A DNA stretch of 64,000 nucleotides, taken from contig NC_088305.1 of NCBI RefSeq assembly GCF_032854445.1, positions 18,463,717 through 18,527,716 on the forward strand, written 5' to 3'. This DNA is from Liolophura sinensis. Lineage: Eukaryota; Mollusca; Polyplacophora; Chitonida; Chitonidae. The translations under genes were made by a program, and so were the position numbers. The notes beneath the pieces were generated by a model. It was not told the DNA's origin. It saw only the letters and a program-made list of their open reading frames with translations, and made no database searches. Of the stretch, positions 11,291 to 23,292 are shown piece by piece. Position 1 is the first letter of the stretch. Each line of letters begins with the position of its first letter.

Positions 11291-12689
11291 CTCTTTAACG
11301 ATTCTGACTGCGCTGGGGTGCTAACACTCACAGCCACGGAGAACCTCTTCTCTGAAATGTTAAGCAACGATTTTTCAAGGATCATAACATGGGCATCTCA
11401 CAAAAGGTTTTACAAGGAGTTATTTAGTTAAGGAGCTGGGAGTTTATTGCCTAAGAATATCTGGAAGGAAAGAGGTGTCATCTGTGCTTCCGGAACGTGA
11501 GGAGACAGGTGATCTTTAAACCAGTGTGAACAAAGGTTGCCTAACATATTTTACGAGTCACATGATCCAGTAGTTTGATGTCAAAACTCCTCTATTAACG
11601 GAAGAAGGAGAACCTTTATATTTCCCGGTGTAAGATGAGTTGTTATAAGCAGTAGTCACTGGTATTCAGCCAATGAGATGTTACTGTGACTTACCATTTC
11701 GGTCAGCCAGAGTACGGTGGAAGGTACAACTTATGAAACTGTTGTTCCAAAATGTATTAAAATGTAAGCCAGGTTTAAGGCTTAACACCAGTCTTAACCT
11801 AATAAAAGACTAACGGCGCGTTAGTCCTAACTAAAGTCAGGACCGGCCTAAACTGATAATACACGTTTGAACTGGCCACTGTACCTGGGCGTACCTTCAG
11901 CCCGTCTCCACAGCATTGAAACGGTTCTGTCCTGAATGAAGTCGTGTTCATGACCTTTATTTTGTGTGTAACTGACATCATTTACGTCTTGCCACGCCCT
12001 CTTCATAAACCTTTTGTCGTTTTGTCTACGTTTTATTCTGTACCTTTCTTTTGCCTTGTTTGTTACAAATATCTTGTCTTGTTCATCCCATTGTTCATTG
12101 TCTTGACGCCATCTTGTTTTTGACATCCTTGTTACGTGTTTCATGACCCGCTGCTTTGCTACTACCTGAAGTTGATAACCTAGAAGTATGCAGCCTCCTT
12201 ATAGCTAGTCTGCGTCACACGTTTCAGATGTTACGTGATCAGTAGAAGATCGTGCCACCTGGTTGATAAATATACCTCCCACTTGGGTAAAAATTGTGAA
12301 TTGAATCATGGGAAATCTATTGTAAATGGCTCCAACAAGAACCGGTCACATGTGAAACCGAACCTTCTTATTCAAAAGCTACTTTTTCGCTAATGATAGT
12401 TGGTGTTCAGTTAAGAACCGGACGACTATTTTATATTTCGAAGCAACTCTAAAACTGTTACTGTCAAAGACAGTTTTACAAACTCTCCGTTGTCGTAACA
12501 GCGTTTGAAATATTTTTGCCCACCTTGCATCAGCCATTCCTCCAACATTTGCTGCGCAATAAAGAGAAAAATACATGGCTGCGCAGATACGTCGCCTAAT
12601 ATGTTAAAGATCGATTAAAAGTGTAAGGTGCGGTGGAGACTAGCTGTAGGGAAGTTGGATACTTCTAGATAATGAGCTTCTGGTACAAC

Positions 12690-13074
12690 TTAAAGCGAGG
12701 TAGTCGGATCAAGGTTAGAAAATTGAAACTCCACAGTATAACAGAGTTCGTTGAATACAGATTATGTGCAAAATTACAGCTTTCAGCACCTAGAACTTGT
12801 AAAAGTTGGATATTCAGCAGATAGCTCTCCTGAGCGACAGTATTAAGGCTCCACCCACTCCCAGAACCTAAGTCGATGGGAAAATTCCGTTGTCAAGACA
12901 CGTTGGTATTCGACCATGAAGGGTGTAAACAAACGCGTTCTTACTTTGTTACATATTAATATCCAGGTCCCTTAACTCCGACCGCGTATGGTTGAAAAGT
13001 TCAGTTGAACAGATCCAAATAAACGTTTAAATACAACTCAGGAAAATAATATTAAAGCGACTACCTCGCTTTAA
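12690..13074. mobile_element. MITE with perfect terminal inverted repeats and TTAA ends
   Basis: TTAA AGCGAGGTAGTCG at the left end (12,690-12,706) and CGACTACCTCGCT TTAA at the right (13,058-13,074) are exact reverse complements. The element is about 385 bp with no coding capacity. Flanking TTAA on both sides is the target-site signature of piggyBac-type transposons. Activity would need a transposase from elsewhere. Confidence 0.75.
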
Positions 13075-13121
13075 GCATTTACATGAACAGTGAGAATAAA
13101 ACTCTGACTGAGGTAAATTGA

Positions 13122-13472
13122 GTGAGTGAGTGAGTGCTTGGGGTTTAACGTCGTACTCAACAATTTTTCAGTCATATGACGACGAAGGAATCATTAGGGT
13201 GCATGCACGTGTAATGCAGGACGGATTTCCACCGCTCTTTTATTTAGTGCTGCTTCACTGAGACGACTTACCGAAGGCAAGTAAGCCGCCCCGCCCGAGC
13301 CATTATACTGATACGGGTCAACCAGTCGTTGCACTATCCCCTTCATGCTGAGCGCCAAGCGAGGAAGTTACAACTTCCTCTTTTAAAGTCTTAGGTGTGA
13401 CTCGATCAAGGATTGATCCTGGATCTACCGGTCCCGAAGCGGACGCTCTACCAACTGTGCTATCCGGGCCGG
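13122..13472 (-). mobile_element. SINE-B, full-length, with 13-bp target-site duplication
   Basis: On the minus strand the element runs from a tRNA-like head (A box-like 'tagcacagttggtagagc', then 'gatcgagtc') through the family body to an (ACTC)n tail. TGAGGTAAATTGA flanks it exactly on both sides (13,109-13,121 and 13,473-13,485). It was inserted into another dispersed repeat. The tRNA-like head is not a tRNA gene. Confidence 0.9.
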
Positions 13473-13605
13473 TGAGGTAAATTGACAAGAGGCCGTAATT
13501 CACAGGGTACATGTGACCATTTTCCAGCTATCACACTGTCGTCAGTGTTCTGGTTTACCTCTTTATGCTGTAAGTCTTCATTTATATCTAATAAGCAAAT
13601 ATAGG
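13473..13605 (+). repeat. Dispersed repeat family (third family)
   Basis: 'gaggtaaattgacaagaggc' through 'atcacactgtcgtcag..ttctg' recurs in diverged form at 58,375-58,500 and 60,221-60,350. Only a partial consensus is visible. Confidence 0.6.
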
Positions 13606-14633
13606 TAGAGCGCCTTGAGAAATATATTCTTAACTACCGTTATGTTTTTTGCAGCAGTTTTTGACTGATAGGGTCTAATTTTGAAATTGGCTATTCTGTA
13701 CCAGTTTATTTGCCATTGACGTCACAAAAGATATATTTGCTTGTTCTATCCAATGCTATATTTAATAACGGAATAGCTATTCATTTTTGGCACACGCGTA
13801 AACATAACACAAATATAGGTTACAAGAATTTCATTCTAAGGTGAATCGAAAAGTTTAAAAACTTTTACATCACTGACATCCAACTTTATCATCATGGTCG
13901 ATAGAGGCCACCATAGATTTCAAGTATTTAGCTACATTTTGTTCAGAGAGTACATAAATAAATTTACTCTTGGATAAGTTTTGACGGTCCTTCTACTGAA
14001 ACTAGCTTATGAACTGTGAAATATATATTGCTGCAACTTCTTACATCGTCTTACACTCAGCCCACGGATTAAATGAATGCCTCACCAATGCTTAAAGACA
14101 CGATGTCAAAAAATTTGACGCTTCCATTGACATACTGACATAACGTCCGAATTCTACAACTGCCTAGTCACAGGGAAACACTACAACATCTATAAGGAAA
14201 GTGGTCAAGCACTGGTTAATGAAGTAAACAAGGCAGTTTTGGTGTTCCACGTTTTTAATGTTTTACAGTGATCATTGAGGATTCAGCCGTGACTTCCACA
14301 CACGATGGCGATACGTGAACTTTACTAGACAAGGAAGTGATGATGTTCAAAACGTGGCCAACCTCAAGTTTGCTTCCCGCTTGACATAGGAAGTTACGCA
14401 CGCCCTCTATCGGCCTGGCAATCCTCCGTTAAGAAAACCACCAGTGTTGTGATCATAATCATCTACAGAGGAGAAAAGAAGAGAAAATGAATTATTTGTA
14501 GCATTAAGTAATGTCTGCTGAAATTTGCTGCTGGAAAAGTTAAACTTTCTTAGAAAAACAAATTTCTTAGAAAGACAAAAAGTAAATGTTTCTCTATGTC
14601 GGTATTTATTCAGTCATCGTTATTACGTTCTTC

Positions 14634-14835
14634 AGTTTTATTTGTTTGATTGGTGTTTTACGCCGTACTCAAGAAAATTTCCCCTTTACGCCAGTGGTCA
14701 AATGTTTGATGAGAGGAAACGGGGCAGAACCCAGGGGAAATTCATGACTATGCGTAGCTTGCAGACTTCCTTTATACCTCGTATGGATGAAGATGAAACC
14801 AGCACGAGATGGACTTGAACTCACAGAGACCGCAT
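14634..14835 (-). mobile_element. SINE-A, reverse, nearly full length
   Basis: 'tttgattggtgttttacgcc' through 'ggacttgaactcacagagac'. Only the outermost tRNA-like head is missing. Confidence 0.85.
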
Positions 14836-15189
14836 AATATGCTCTTCAATGAAAAAAATCGTTTATTTCCAGATGTTTCCAGATGCTCAAATCCTTTCTA
14901 TAGATCTGCAACATGGAAACTTGCTTGACTTTGGAATAATTTTGGATTTTAAGTATAGTTTCACGGGAAGGGCAAATAGATTTGCCATTAAGAAAGAATG
15001 TAAGTACATGAACATTGTTCACATTAAAACATCCCAGACTGAGTTCGACAACATGATATGTATCTGCAGTCCTTCAGATTAGCCTCGTGATTGTTAAATG
15101 GTTTACTTGTGGGATGCGCGGCGGACCAAGTCACCGGCGTCAGTACATTAAAGCTGTTTTGGGCGTTATGTCAGCTTTCGTCGCCGTAA

Positions 15190-15228
15190 TATTTATTTAT
15201 TTTAATTATTAGATTGGTGTTTTGAACT
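15190..15228 (-). mobile_element. SINE-A tail remnant
   Basis: 'atttatttattttaattatt' followed by 'agattggtgtttt'. It abuts the open frame that reads on from the antisense four-cysteine exon. Confidence 0.6.
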
Positions 15229-15323
15229 GTTTTTTCCTTTGGTGTAAGATGATGTGCATATCTGTCGCAATTTGGAAAGTTCGTCAGTAAGCTTAGTGAG
15301 TTTAATGTAAAACATGAACCGAC

Positions 15324-15509
15324 CTTGTCTGGCCTTCCGGTCTGTCTCAACATGCAGCAAGCAAATGTGTCGGCCATTTACCAGCCTGTACTCAGCGGAC
15401 TCTGACAGACTCTTGCAGTATAACGGCTTGTTTCGGGCAACTTTGGGAATTCCCGCCACGCACAGGTCGTCATCTACTGCCAGCCAAAGGCGAGATGGGC
15501 AGTTTAGAT
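15324..15509 (-). pseudogene. Orphan exon encoding a diverged four-cysteine core (third paralogue)
   Basis: On the minus strand, 'tttttccgcag' precedes an open exon starting with 2 nt of a split codon: LNCPSRLWLAV..., LCVAGI, YCKSLSESAE, ICLLHV, DRKAR. The cysteine spacing is C-x12-C-x14-C-x17-C, identical to the cores at 9,801 and 25,451. About 23 of 60 positions agree, including CPS, W, YC, S.SE.A, NG and R.AR. A phase-1 donor is possible at 15,323 (GTCGGT, weak), which would give the same intron phase as the two intact genes. If not spliced, the frame reads on to a stop at 15,202 inside SINE debris. I found no signal-peptide exon or polyproline exon on this strand within the unique block, so it may be a remnant or a gene with unrecognised exons. 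The frame has no internal stop. Confidence 0.65.
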
Positions 15510-15599
15510 CTGCGGAAAAACAAATGGAGATTAGAACCCCTTTCGAACACAACAAGACAACATGTAGCAAAACGTTCGCCTTATTGCCTATTGCATGAG

Positions 15600-17690
15600 A
15601 CACTGCGTGCGCATTACACTGGACACTCACATTCATAGTTCCAGGCCCCAATTTACCAAAGGACAAGTTAAAAATTGGAACACAGCTTCTCTTAAAATAT
15701 TCTGCTCTAGGAAGTATATTATTTTAAAACGTTAACTTAAAATGTCAATATTCATTTTCACCATGAAAGTCCAAAACAGTTGGTATAGTGTTAAAATGAT
15801 ATCCGTAAGATCAGTCAGCATTTTACTGCAGAAGAATGTTTTCAGGTTGAAAAGGCTATATTGGGTTGACAAAAAATCCAGATTCGCTAATCAATTCAAA
15901 TTTTCTGTATTTACCAAGAATAGCTCAAGAAAGTTATTGCCTTTCTGTGAATATCAGACTCTTCTCTGTACTATTCACACTGTTGAAATTTTTTTCTAAA
16001 CTTTGAAAAAGGTTATAATGCGGCCGGCTTAATAAACTTTAGTAACTTTATGGTTGATTTTGAGCGGCATGAGGCTTGCATTTTGAGCACGGTAATTATC
16101 CCAAAGTAACAGCAAAAACTGGATTGGATTTGGGTTGATCGGTATATCCTCTTTGAGATTAAACCTTACTGAAAGGATACGTGGATAAGTACTATGAAAG
16201 GAAGGGTATATGGTTTTAAGGAAAATAAAGAAAGATATGCCAAAAATGAAAAAAATATGCTCATTTATTATAAATATAGTTTATTTTTTTTGGAAATCTC
16301 TCCATTTGATGCTCTTTTTCTGTCACTGAGGGGAAATATTCGGACATAAATATATTGGGAAAACGGGACCAGCTTAGCCCATTCCATTTGGAATTCTATG
16401 TAGGCCAGTTCCCAAAACGACGTTTAATACAAACCACCACCAGGATTAACAGGTCTAAGGAAGTAAAGTAAGTTTGAAATAAAGACGAAATCATGCTAAG
16501 AAATGTTCTTGGCGAATAAGTTACATATATGCTAGTATATAAGTTGTCGATAATTAAATAGGCGAGTTATTTGAAAGTATACTCGGACGCGAGAGGAAGA
16601 AGCTTTGGAGCTTGTCCAATGGGGATTGTAAAATTTGAACGCTTGGGCCAACGCTTTTGGAACTGCATTAAAAAAAACAAAACCATACATTTTTCGGAAT
16701 ATTATAGCGTTAATGTATGTATGACCACCTAACCGAAGCTTTTTTCGTTCGACGTTCAAGTGTTCCGTAGTTCCGTAGCAGTGGGAGAAGAAGCTTGCGG
16801 ATATGGCACATAACATGTCCTACCTGACTGTTGCCTCCCGTAAACCGCGCAAACGACCGCTAAGAGTAAAAGTATCTTATACCAAACTGCCATGACTGTC
16901 AGAGAGTGATACGCCCGGATTGGTGAACTGGGAACTAAGTCGAGGATTGGTTGACTCGTGCCTGAATATATAGGGAATTCATTTTGTGGACATCAATATT
17001 GACAGATTAGTGCAAATTTAGATACCATCTATCAATTAAGTACTCAACAATACAGCTAGTTGGTGTACTCTCGTTATTTGATTGTCTTCTCAACAGATGC
17101 TTTAACATTGGAAGGTTTGGCGGCTTAAGGACAGGTGAGCTAATAACCACAGGTGTTACAAAAATATCGAAAGTACTCTTTTTTTCCACACCAAATCAGC
17201 ATGGCAGATACAAATCGGACCATTTCATATAAAAAGCTTTAGAGCACATTGTATTTGCAAAGCATGCTGATAAAACAAAACTTGTTGTTGCTGGATGAGG
17301 GATGAATGTTTTGTATGGATTTGCTAGATTTTGGTATTTTGCACGCCATATAACTTATTAGAAGGACCTGACGTATAATATGACGGCGCGTTGCTAAATT
17401 ACTACCGTAAAACAGGGTGAAGACAGAAACATCTGGTATAAAATTTTTTTGGGTTTTTCTATTTTTTTATTAATTATTACTATTTTTTGGTTTGAGAACG
17501 TCTGTAATTCAACTTATATAACAACTTATATAACATCTTATCAACAATATATTTATTTATTTATTTATTAATGTAGTTCATGGTAAATTTTGTTTACGTC
17601 AATTTTCCATTCGTGATGCTATTAATGTATGGGTGTTTTAAATGACACTAGTTGATCAAGGCAATTTCTCAACCTTCAACCTTTGTCCAG
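15600..17690. other. Non-coding stretch with dispersed repeat debris
   Basis: AT-rich, with no supported exon. 'gttcccaaaacgacgtttaa' near 16,408 resembles 'attcccaaaacgacatttaa' near 35,272, suggesting another dispersed family. I looked here for a signal-peptide exon for the antisense paralogue and saw none. Confidence 0.5.
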
Positions 17691-17694
17691 CAGC

Positions 17695-17738
17695 CACTCA
17701 CCATAATGCTGGCCGTCGTCGTACTAAGCCTGGGTCAC
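17695..17738 (+). mobile_element. SINE-A fragment
   Basis: 'caccataatgctggccgtcg' only; very short. Confidence 0.6.
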
Positions 17739-18301
17739 AAAAGGCAAAAGTTTTTGCGTGACAGACTTAATCGCCCGCGAAATACACTGACGATGTTCAC
17801 AGCATAGTTGCTGACACACTTGGCGGATTTTTCCGTTGATCGTGATCAGTATAGGTTATGTCATGCTACCCAGTACACCATATAGCACAAACAAAATATC
17901 ACAGGTCAACACACTTGCCCATTTGGTCAGTTCGATCGTCTCAATCGCCGAAATTCGCTGGAGCAGACCCACGACACGGGAAGAGTAAAATCGCCGGCGT
18001 AATTCTTCGCTATTATCTGGTATGTTTGATTACGTGTACACGCGAATTTCGGGGCGAACAAGACCGCCTGCGAAATACACTAGGCGCATTTTTAGAAATT
18101 CCCAAAATACGCTTGTACGATCGAAATAAATCCGTCTAGTGTGTCCACCGCTTAAGTGAAATATTCAAAACACCAAACAAATAAATAAATAAGTATAATA
18201 TACAAAAGGATTAACACAAATTGACCCTCAAGTATCACAAAAAAGAATGGCATATTTTACGATCAAGAATGGAAAATGACAGACGTGAGCATATCATAAT
18301 T

Positions 18302-18470
18302 TTTTATTTATTTATTTATCGATTTATTTATTTATTTATTGATACATTTAATTTGTGCTTTACCCTACTCAGGAATATTTCACTTATACGATATTGGCCG
18401 GAGGCAATAGGAGACCGGGCACACCGCGGGGAACATCCACGACCCTCAATTAGCAGACCACAATATTTTC
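18302..18470 (-). mobile_element. SINE-A, reverse, shared by both copies
   Basis: (TTTA)n, then 'tactcaggaatatttcactt', 'ggagaccgggca' and 'cacgacc'. Its partner is at 27,755-27,920. Confidence 0.8.
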
Positions 18471-18554
18471 AAATTTAGGACAAAATTTTACTAAAGGAAT
18501 TCGCTACGGTATGACTTTAAGCTATGGACCCTCATAGAGGACATCTAGATACCT

Positions 18555-18690
18555 CGACCTTTCTAATGCAGGCAGCGAAGTAGCTAAGCGAAGCATTAAC
18601 GAGGTAATGAGGCGGCGAGGCGGCAAGGTAGCGAGGTAGCGACATGAGCAAGGAAGCGAAGTAGCGTAACGAGGCAGCGAGGTAGAGAGA
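18555..18690. repeat. Purine-rich degenerate repeat (GAGGTAGCGAGGCAGC-like)
   Basis: Runs of 8-9 nt units such as GAGGTAGC, GAGGCGGC and GAAGTAGC. The copy-2 partner (28,020-28,115) is shorter by several units. Confidence 0.75.
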
Positions 18691-19741
18691 TGTCCACTAT
18701 GTGCTTCCATACTAAACCCGAGTTAGTCATATCACTAAGGGAATAATAGAAACAGGACTATTTACTTCAATACTGCTCCAATCATGTCACATGAAAAATC
18801 AGGAAAAAAGATTTTGTCATGAGTGCACCTATAAGCAATATTTTCCTGCAGCATGTGGATACATAAAATGTGTCATACTTCTAGTTGACAGAACGACAAC
18901 ATAATTCCGATGTCTAACCGTTATCAATTTTAACTTTGATTTTGTACGATGACATGTGGACAATAACTTACTGCTGGCCATCGATTGTTCAGCTGTTGCC
19001 CAGTCCTCAGTGCAGTCATTAAAGCTACAAGGCATAATCAGCCGTTCGATTAAACCTTTATAACCCTAAAGTGAGGAGCGGCACTTTTGTGTCTGATCGA
19101 TTTCAAGTATAATGAAATGCAGTTAATCGACTAGTTTATATATTGTGACTATATATAGTTGTGACTTCAAAACTGGAAATTTGTAATGAACAGGCGTCTG
19201 TACAAACCACTGATGCGCACTACCAAAATAGCATTCATTTAAAACCACAAACTCAATACAAGGATATGGTGGCCGTCTGCAAGACCGTTAAGAAAATGCA
19301 GCTAGAATAATTTTTCCTCGCCTTGCGTTCAGCATTAAGGGGATAGCACAACGACTGGTTAGCCCATATCAGTATAAATCCGTGCAGGCGTCACTGCAGT
19401 GTTAATAAACCTGACTCCATGGCAGTGGGGCAAGAGGGAAAGCGTGTATTCTTGGAACAAACAATTATAAAGTGTTAGGAATTGAATAAATTTCAAACAT
19501 ACCAATCTAATCTTAATTCCCAATCAATACACCTCGGCGTTATGTTCTGCACCTGTTTTTACATTGTAAATGTTGCAATGTTACCTATATCCCAGTCTGC
19601 AGTGTTATTAGTTGGTGGCACGCTTACCTTACAACATTTAACATTCTGCATCATTCTTAACAGCAACTAATGTAGAAAATGTTAAAATTCCAACATTTGC
19701 TTTGTAAAAAAAGCAATAAGTAAACATAAAATTGCAGCTGT

Positions 19742-20928
19742 CTGACTTAAAGTTATGTAGACTACAACAGGATTACCTCACCTAAAGTTATATAGCCTAC
19801 ATCATGATTACCTCGCCTACAGTTTTGTAGACTAGAGCAGAATTACCTCGCCTAAAGTTATGTAGAGTACAACAGGATTTCCTCACCTAAAGTTATATAG
19901 ACTACAACAGCATTACCTCACCTAAAGTTTTGTAGACTACAGAAGGATTACCTCACCTAAAGTTATGTAGACTACAGCAGGATTACCTCACCTAAAGTTA
20001 TGTAGACTACAACAGGATTACCTCACCTTAAGTTATAGAGACTACAGCAGCATTACCTCACCTAAAGTTATGTAGACTACATTAGGATTAGCTCACCTAA
20101 AGTTTTGTAGACTACAGCAGGATTACCTCACCTAAAGTTAGGTAGACTACATCAAGATTACCTCCCCAAAAGTTATATAGACTATAGCAGGATTATCTCA
20201 CCTAAAGTTAAATAAACTACAGCAGGATTACCTGACCTAAAGTTATGTGGACCACAGCAGCATTACCTCACCTAAAGTTATGTAGACTACAGCAGGATTA
20301 CTTGACCTAAAGTTATGTGGACTACAGCAGGATTACTTGACCTAAAGTTATGTGGACTACAGCAGCATTACCTCACCTAAAGTTATGTAGACTACAGCAG
20401 GTTTACCTCATTTAAAGTTATGTAGACTACAGAAGGATTACCTCACCTAAAGTTATGTAGATTACAGCGGGATTACCTCACCTAAAGTTATGTAGACTAC
20501 ATGAGGTTTACCTCACCTAAAGTTATGTAGACTACAGCAGCATTACCTCACCTAAAGTTATGTAGACTACAGCAGGATTACCTCACCTAAAGTTATACAG
20601 ACTACAGCAGTATTACCTCACCTATAGTTATAGAGACCACAGCAGCATTACCTTACCCAAAGTTTTGTAGACTACAACAGGATTACCTCACCTAAAGTTA
20701 TGTAGACTACAGCAGCATTACCTCACGTAAATTTATATACACTACAGCAGGATTACCTCATCTAAAGTTATGTAGACTACAGCAGCATTGCCTCGCCTAA
20801 AGTTTTGTAGAAAACAGCAGCATTACATCACCTAAATTTATGTGGTCTATAGCAGGTTTTCTGCACCTGATGTCATGTTGACTGCAGCAGGGTAAATTCA
20901 CCTAAATACATGCACACTACAGCAGGAT
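19742..20928. repeat. 35-bp minisatellite array, about 34 units
   Basis: The unit contains ACCTAAAGTTATGTAGACT followed by ACAGCAGGATTACCTC. Unique flanks ('gctgtctgacttaaag' left, 'gatctctctaaac' right) are the same as those of the array at 29,172-29,872. Tandem, no spacers. Confidence 0.97.
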
Positions 20929-21302
20929 TGCCGATCTCTCTAAACGCAAATGTCAAAATGTCAGCATGTTCTAAATGTTAAAAATATAACATGTTAACTG
21001 CTGCTGTAACATGGTTACAAAAAACTGTAAACAGAGAAAAGTATTAACACAACATCTTGTTGACAGAGCCAGTTGTTGGAATGCTACACTGGGCAACTAG
21101 GTGCTTTGCGTTTTAGAAAAGGACACCACTGAATTACGATAGCTACGACTGTTCTGTAGATATGAGGTCTACTGATATTTAGGGCGTGCTTTCTTTTGAG
21201 ATCACGAAGTAGCGTAGTCTGTCGTAAAGTTAAGACACCTTTTGGACGCTGACCAGAGTTTAGTAAATGTAACGATCCAGAGCGGTTAATATGGAGGCGT
21301 CA

Positions 21303-21385
21303 TGTAGACTACAGGAGGATTACCTCACCTAAAATTATGTAGACTACAGAAGGATTACCTGACCTAAAATTATGTACACTACATC
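21303..21385. repeat. Detached fragment of the 35-bp minisatellite at the duplication junction
   Basis: About 2.3 units (ACCTAAAATTATGTAGACT variants) abut the 28-bp array directly ('...cactaca' then 'tccatcaag'). It lies about 370 bp from the main array and exactly at the boundary between the two duplication copies. Confidence 0.9.
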
Positions 21386-21750
21386 CATCAAGTATATATA
21401 CTCGACTACCTTCCATCAAGTATATATACGCATCCATCCTCCAACAAGTATGTACACGCAACCATCTTCCATTAATTATATACATGTACCCATCTTCTAA
21501 CAAGTATTGTTATACGCTTCTATCTTCCATCATTTATATATGTGCATCCATTATTCCATCAAGTATATATGTGCATCTATCTTCCATCAAGTAAATTTAA
21601 GCATCCATCTTCCATTAAATATATATACGCATCCATCTTCTATTAAGTATATATAAGCATCCATCTTCCATCAAGTATGTATACGCATTCATCTTCCATC
21701 AAGTATATATACGCATCCATCTTCCATCAAGTATATATACGCATGTATTT
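21386..21750. repeat. 28-bp minisatellite array (TATATATACGCATCCATC family)
   Basis: About thirteen copies of the unit found in fewer copies at 6,170-6,275. It is the left edge of duplication copy 2. Confidence 0.95.
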
Positions 21751-22555
21751 AACACATGCACACGCCTGTATAAAAAAGCTACACATAGGCAACATGAATA
21801 TTCTACATTGTCTCGTGAATTCTGTTTATAACTCAAATGTCTACAAAACATTTGAACTATATCTTAGGATCATTCTAGTTAGTTTTATATGATTTTCAAA
21901 CTCTGAAGTAAATGTGAAATACCTAATAAGGAAAATGTAGTCTGAAAAACCCATTTTATGGGATCTTGAGGAATACCTTGGTAAGAAACAATGTAAAAAG
22001 AAATATTTAAATTATTCCTAAAGATAGTTCTCTTTTACCTTCCGTTCGAGACACATTATTTTTGACTTGATATACACTTTATCAGCGCGAGTAAACCTGC
22101 TGGACATTAACATAAGAATTAGTTTGTCTTTATGTGGGCTTTGTTTGAATCTTCAATACATTTATACTTGGAACGATTTATTGTATCCCCTGTAGAATAT
22201 GTTAAATGGAAGGAGATTGAGCTATAGTGCGATCTTCAACCGCTCGTTGCACGCGTATTACCGTTCGGCTTATCCGTCCGTCCGTTCATGTGTCTGTCCG
22301 ATTGTCCGTCCTCTCGTACGCAAGTTTTTTGGTGTTTATACTGCATCTACTGAATCGCTTCACTTAGAGCTATAAATTATTACTTTTTTGTCTCTACCAC
22401 TCGAGTAGAAGCCTGTTGTATTGGATGCGATTCACATTTGTGTACAATTTACACTTATTACTTTTTTTCTGATGTATATATTTTCATGTCGAAGTTGCGT
22501 TTGGAGAACTCTTCAAGATCCAAGACTGTTGTTGATTTAATTTAATCAATTAAAT

Positions 22556-22735
22556 CTTTAATTGACTGATGTAGACAGTGCTCAAGAATATTTCACTTCC
22601 ACTAAAAAGGCAAGCATTATGGTGGGAGGAAACAGGGCATCGTCTGGGGAAGCTCACGACCATCCACAGGTTTGTGGCAAACTCTTTCTGCGAGGAAGCG
22701 ACTGCATTGGTTAGAGGCTTCTCAGTCATTGCACG
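22556..22735 (-). mobile_element. SINE-A, reverse (copy-2 partner of 7,164)
   Basis: Same breakpoints as the copy-1 element, including 'gcattatggtgggaggaaac' and 'gactgcattggttagaggct'. Confidence 0.85.
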
Positions 22736-23251
22736 CAAACTACGGAGGCCTCCAAGCGTGTGTTTAAATCTGGTTGTTATTCGTTCTTTGTCTATCTTTT
22801 TCCTGAAGTAATGAAAATCGAGAAGTGGACAGACAGCTAATCCTATCTTTTTTTAAGTGGTTCAAGCATACCAGCGGGAATATTTAAAAGCTGAGAAGAA
22901 TTTCACAGATGACTGCAAAGATAAACCAACAAAAAAACAATACAATTTTGTCTTTATTTCTGTACAGGTGAATCCTCAAGCCAGATGAAGACTCTTTGAT
23001 TTCCGGACAGATGTTTTTGAATGGTATAACTGCCGAACAACACGGTTTGGTTCAGCTACAGCATGTGCTTAAACATGTGCTAACATTATTATACATCTTT
23101 AGCAGTATGAAATCAGTCTTCAAGAGTCCAATATCTCGCCAAAATTGATTGGTCCACTATTACCACATAGGTCAGCTATATTGGTAGATGATATCAGTTA
23201 ATATCTATTGAGATGGAGGCCTAAATTTTAGTTGCCTATTTATATCGCCTA

Positions 23252-23260
23252 TTTATAAGG
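23252..23260 (+). promoter_or_regulatory. TATA-like box, gene copy 2
   Basis: TTTATAAGG at the same distance from the ATG as in copy 1; the surrounding about 300 nt are also nearly unchanged. Confidence 0.4.
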
Positions 23261-23292
23261 CGTATACATGAAAAACACCAACACTGGTAAAG

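Larger units (their letters stand above)
11501..18009. other. 6.5-kb block present only in duplication copy 1
   Basis: On the left, copies 1 and 2 match up to '...cggaacgtga' (11,500 / about 27,459). They match again from 'ctattatctg' (18,010 / 27,465). Copy 2 has only about five nucleotides between these points. The block carries a piggyBac-like MITE, SINEs and the antisense four-cysteine exon. Apart from those I see no coding sequence. An open frame at 11,848-12,144 (-) has no recognisable domain. Confidence 0.85.
6170..21175. repeat. Segmental duplication, copy 1
   Basis: By eye, 6,170-11,500 matches 21,660-27,460 almost base for base, and 18,010-21,175 matches 27,465-30,110, in the same order and orientation. 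The match covers introns, exons, SINEs and minisatellites, so this is duplication of genomic DNA rather than retroposition. The block 11,501-18,009 has no counterpart in copy 2. Confidence 0.93.

Noticed and set aside
11848-12144. 98-codon minus-strand frame, charged
   Set aside because: Considered as a transposon or nuclear protein fragment, but no motif is recognisable and it lies beside MITE-like debris.
13390-13472. tRNA gene (A-box and B-box-like sequence on the minus strand)
   Set aside because: It is the head of a full-length SINE-B with a target-site duplication; no complete cloverleaf.
19742-20928. Regular 35-bp repeats that might suggest a CRISPR array
   Set aside because: Units are directly tandem with no unique spacers, units vary, and the genome is animal. 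It is a minisatellite.
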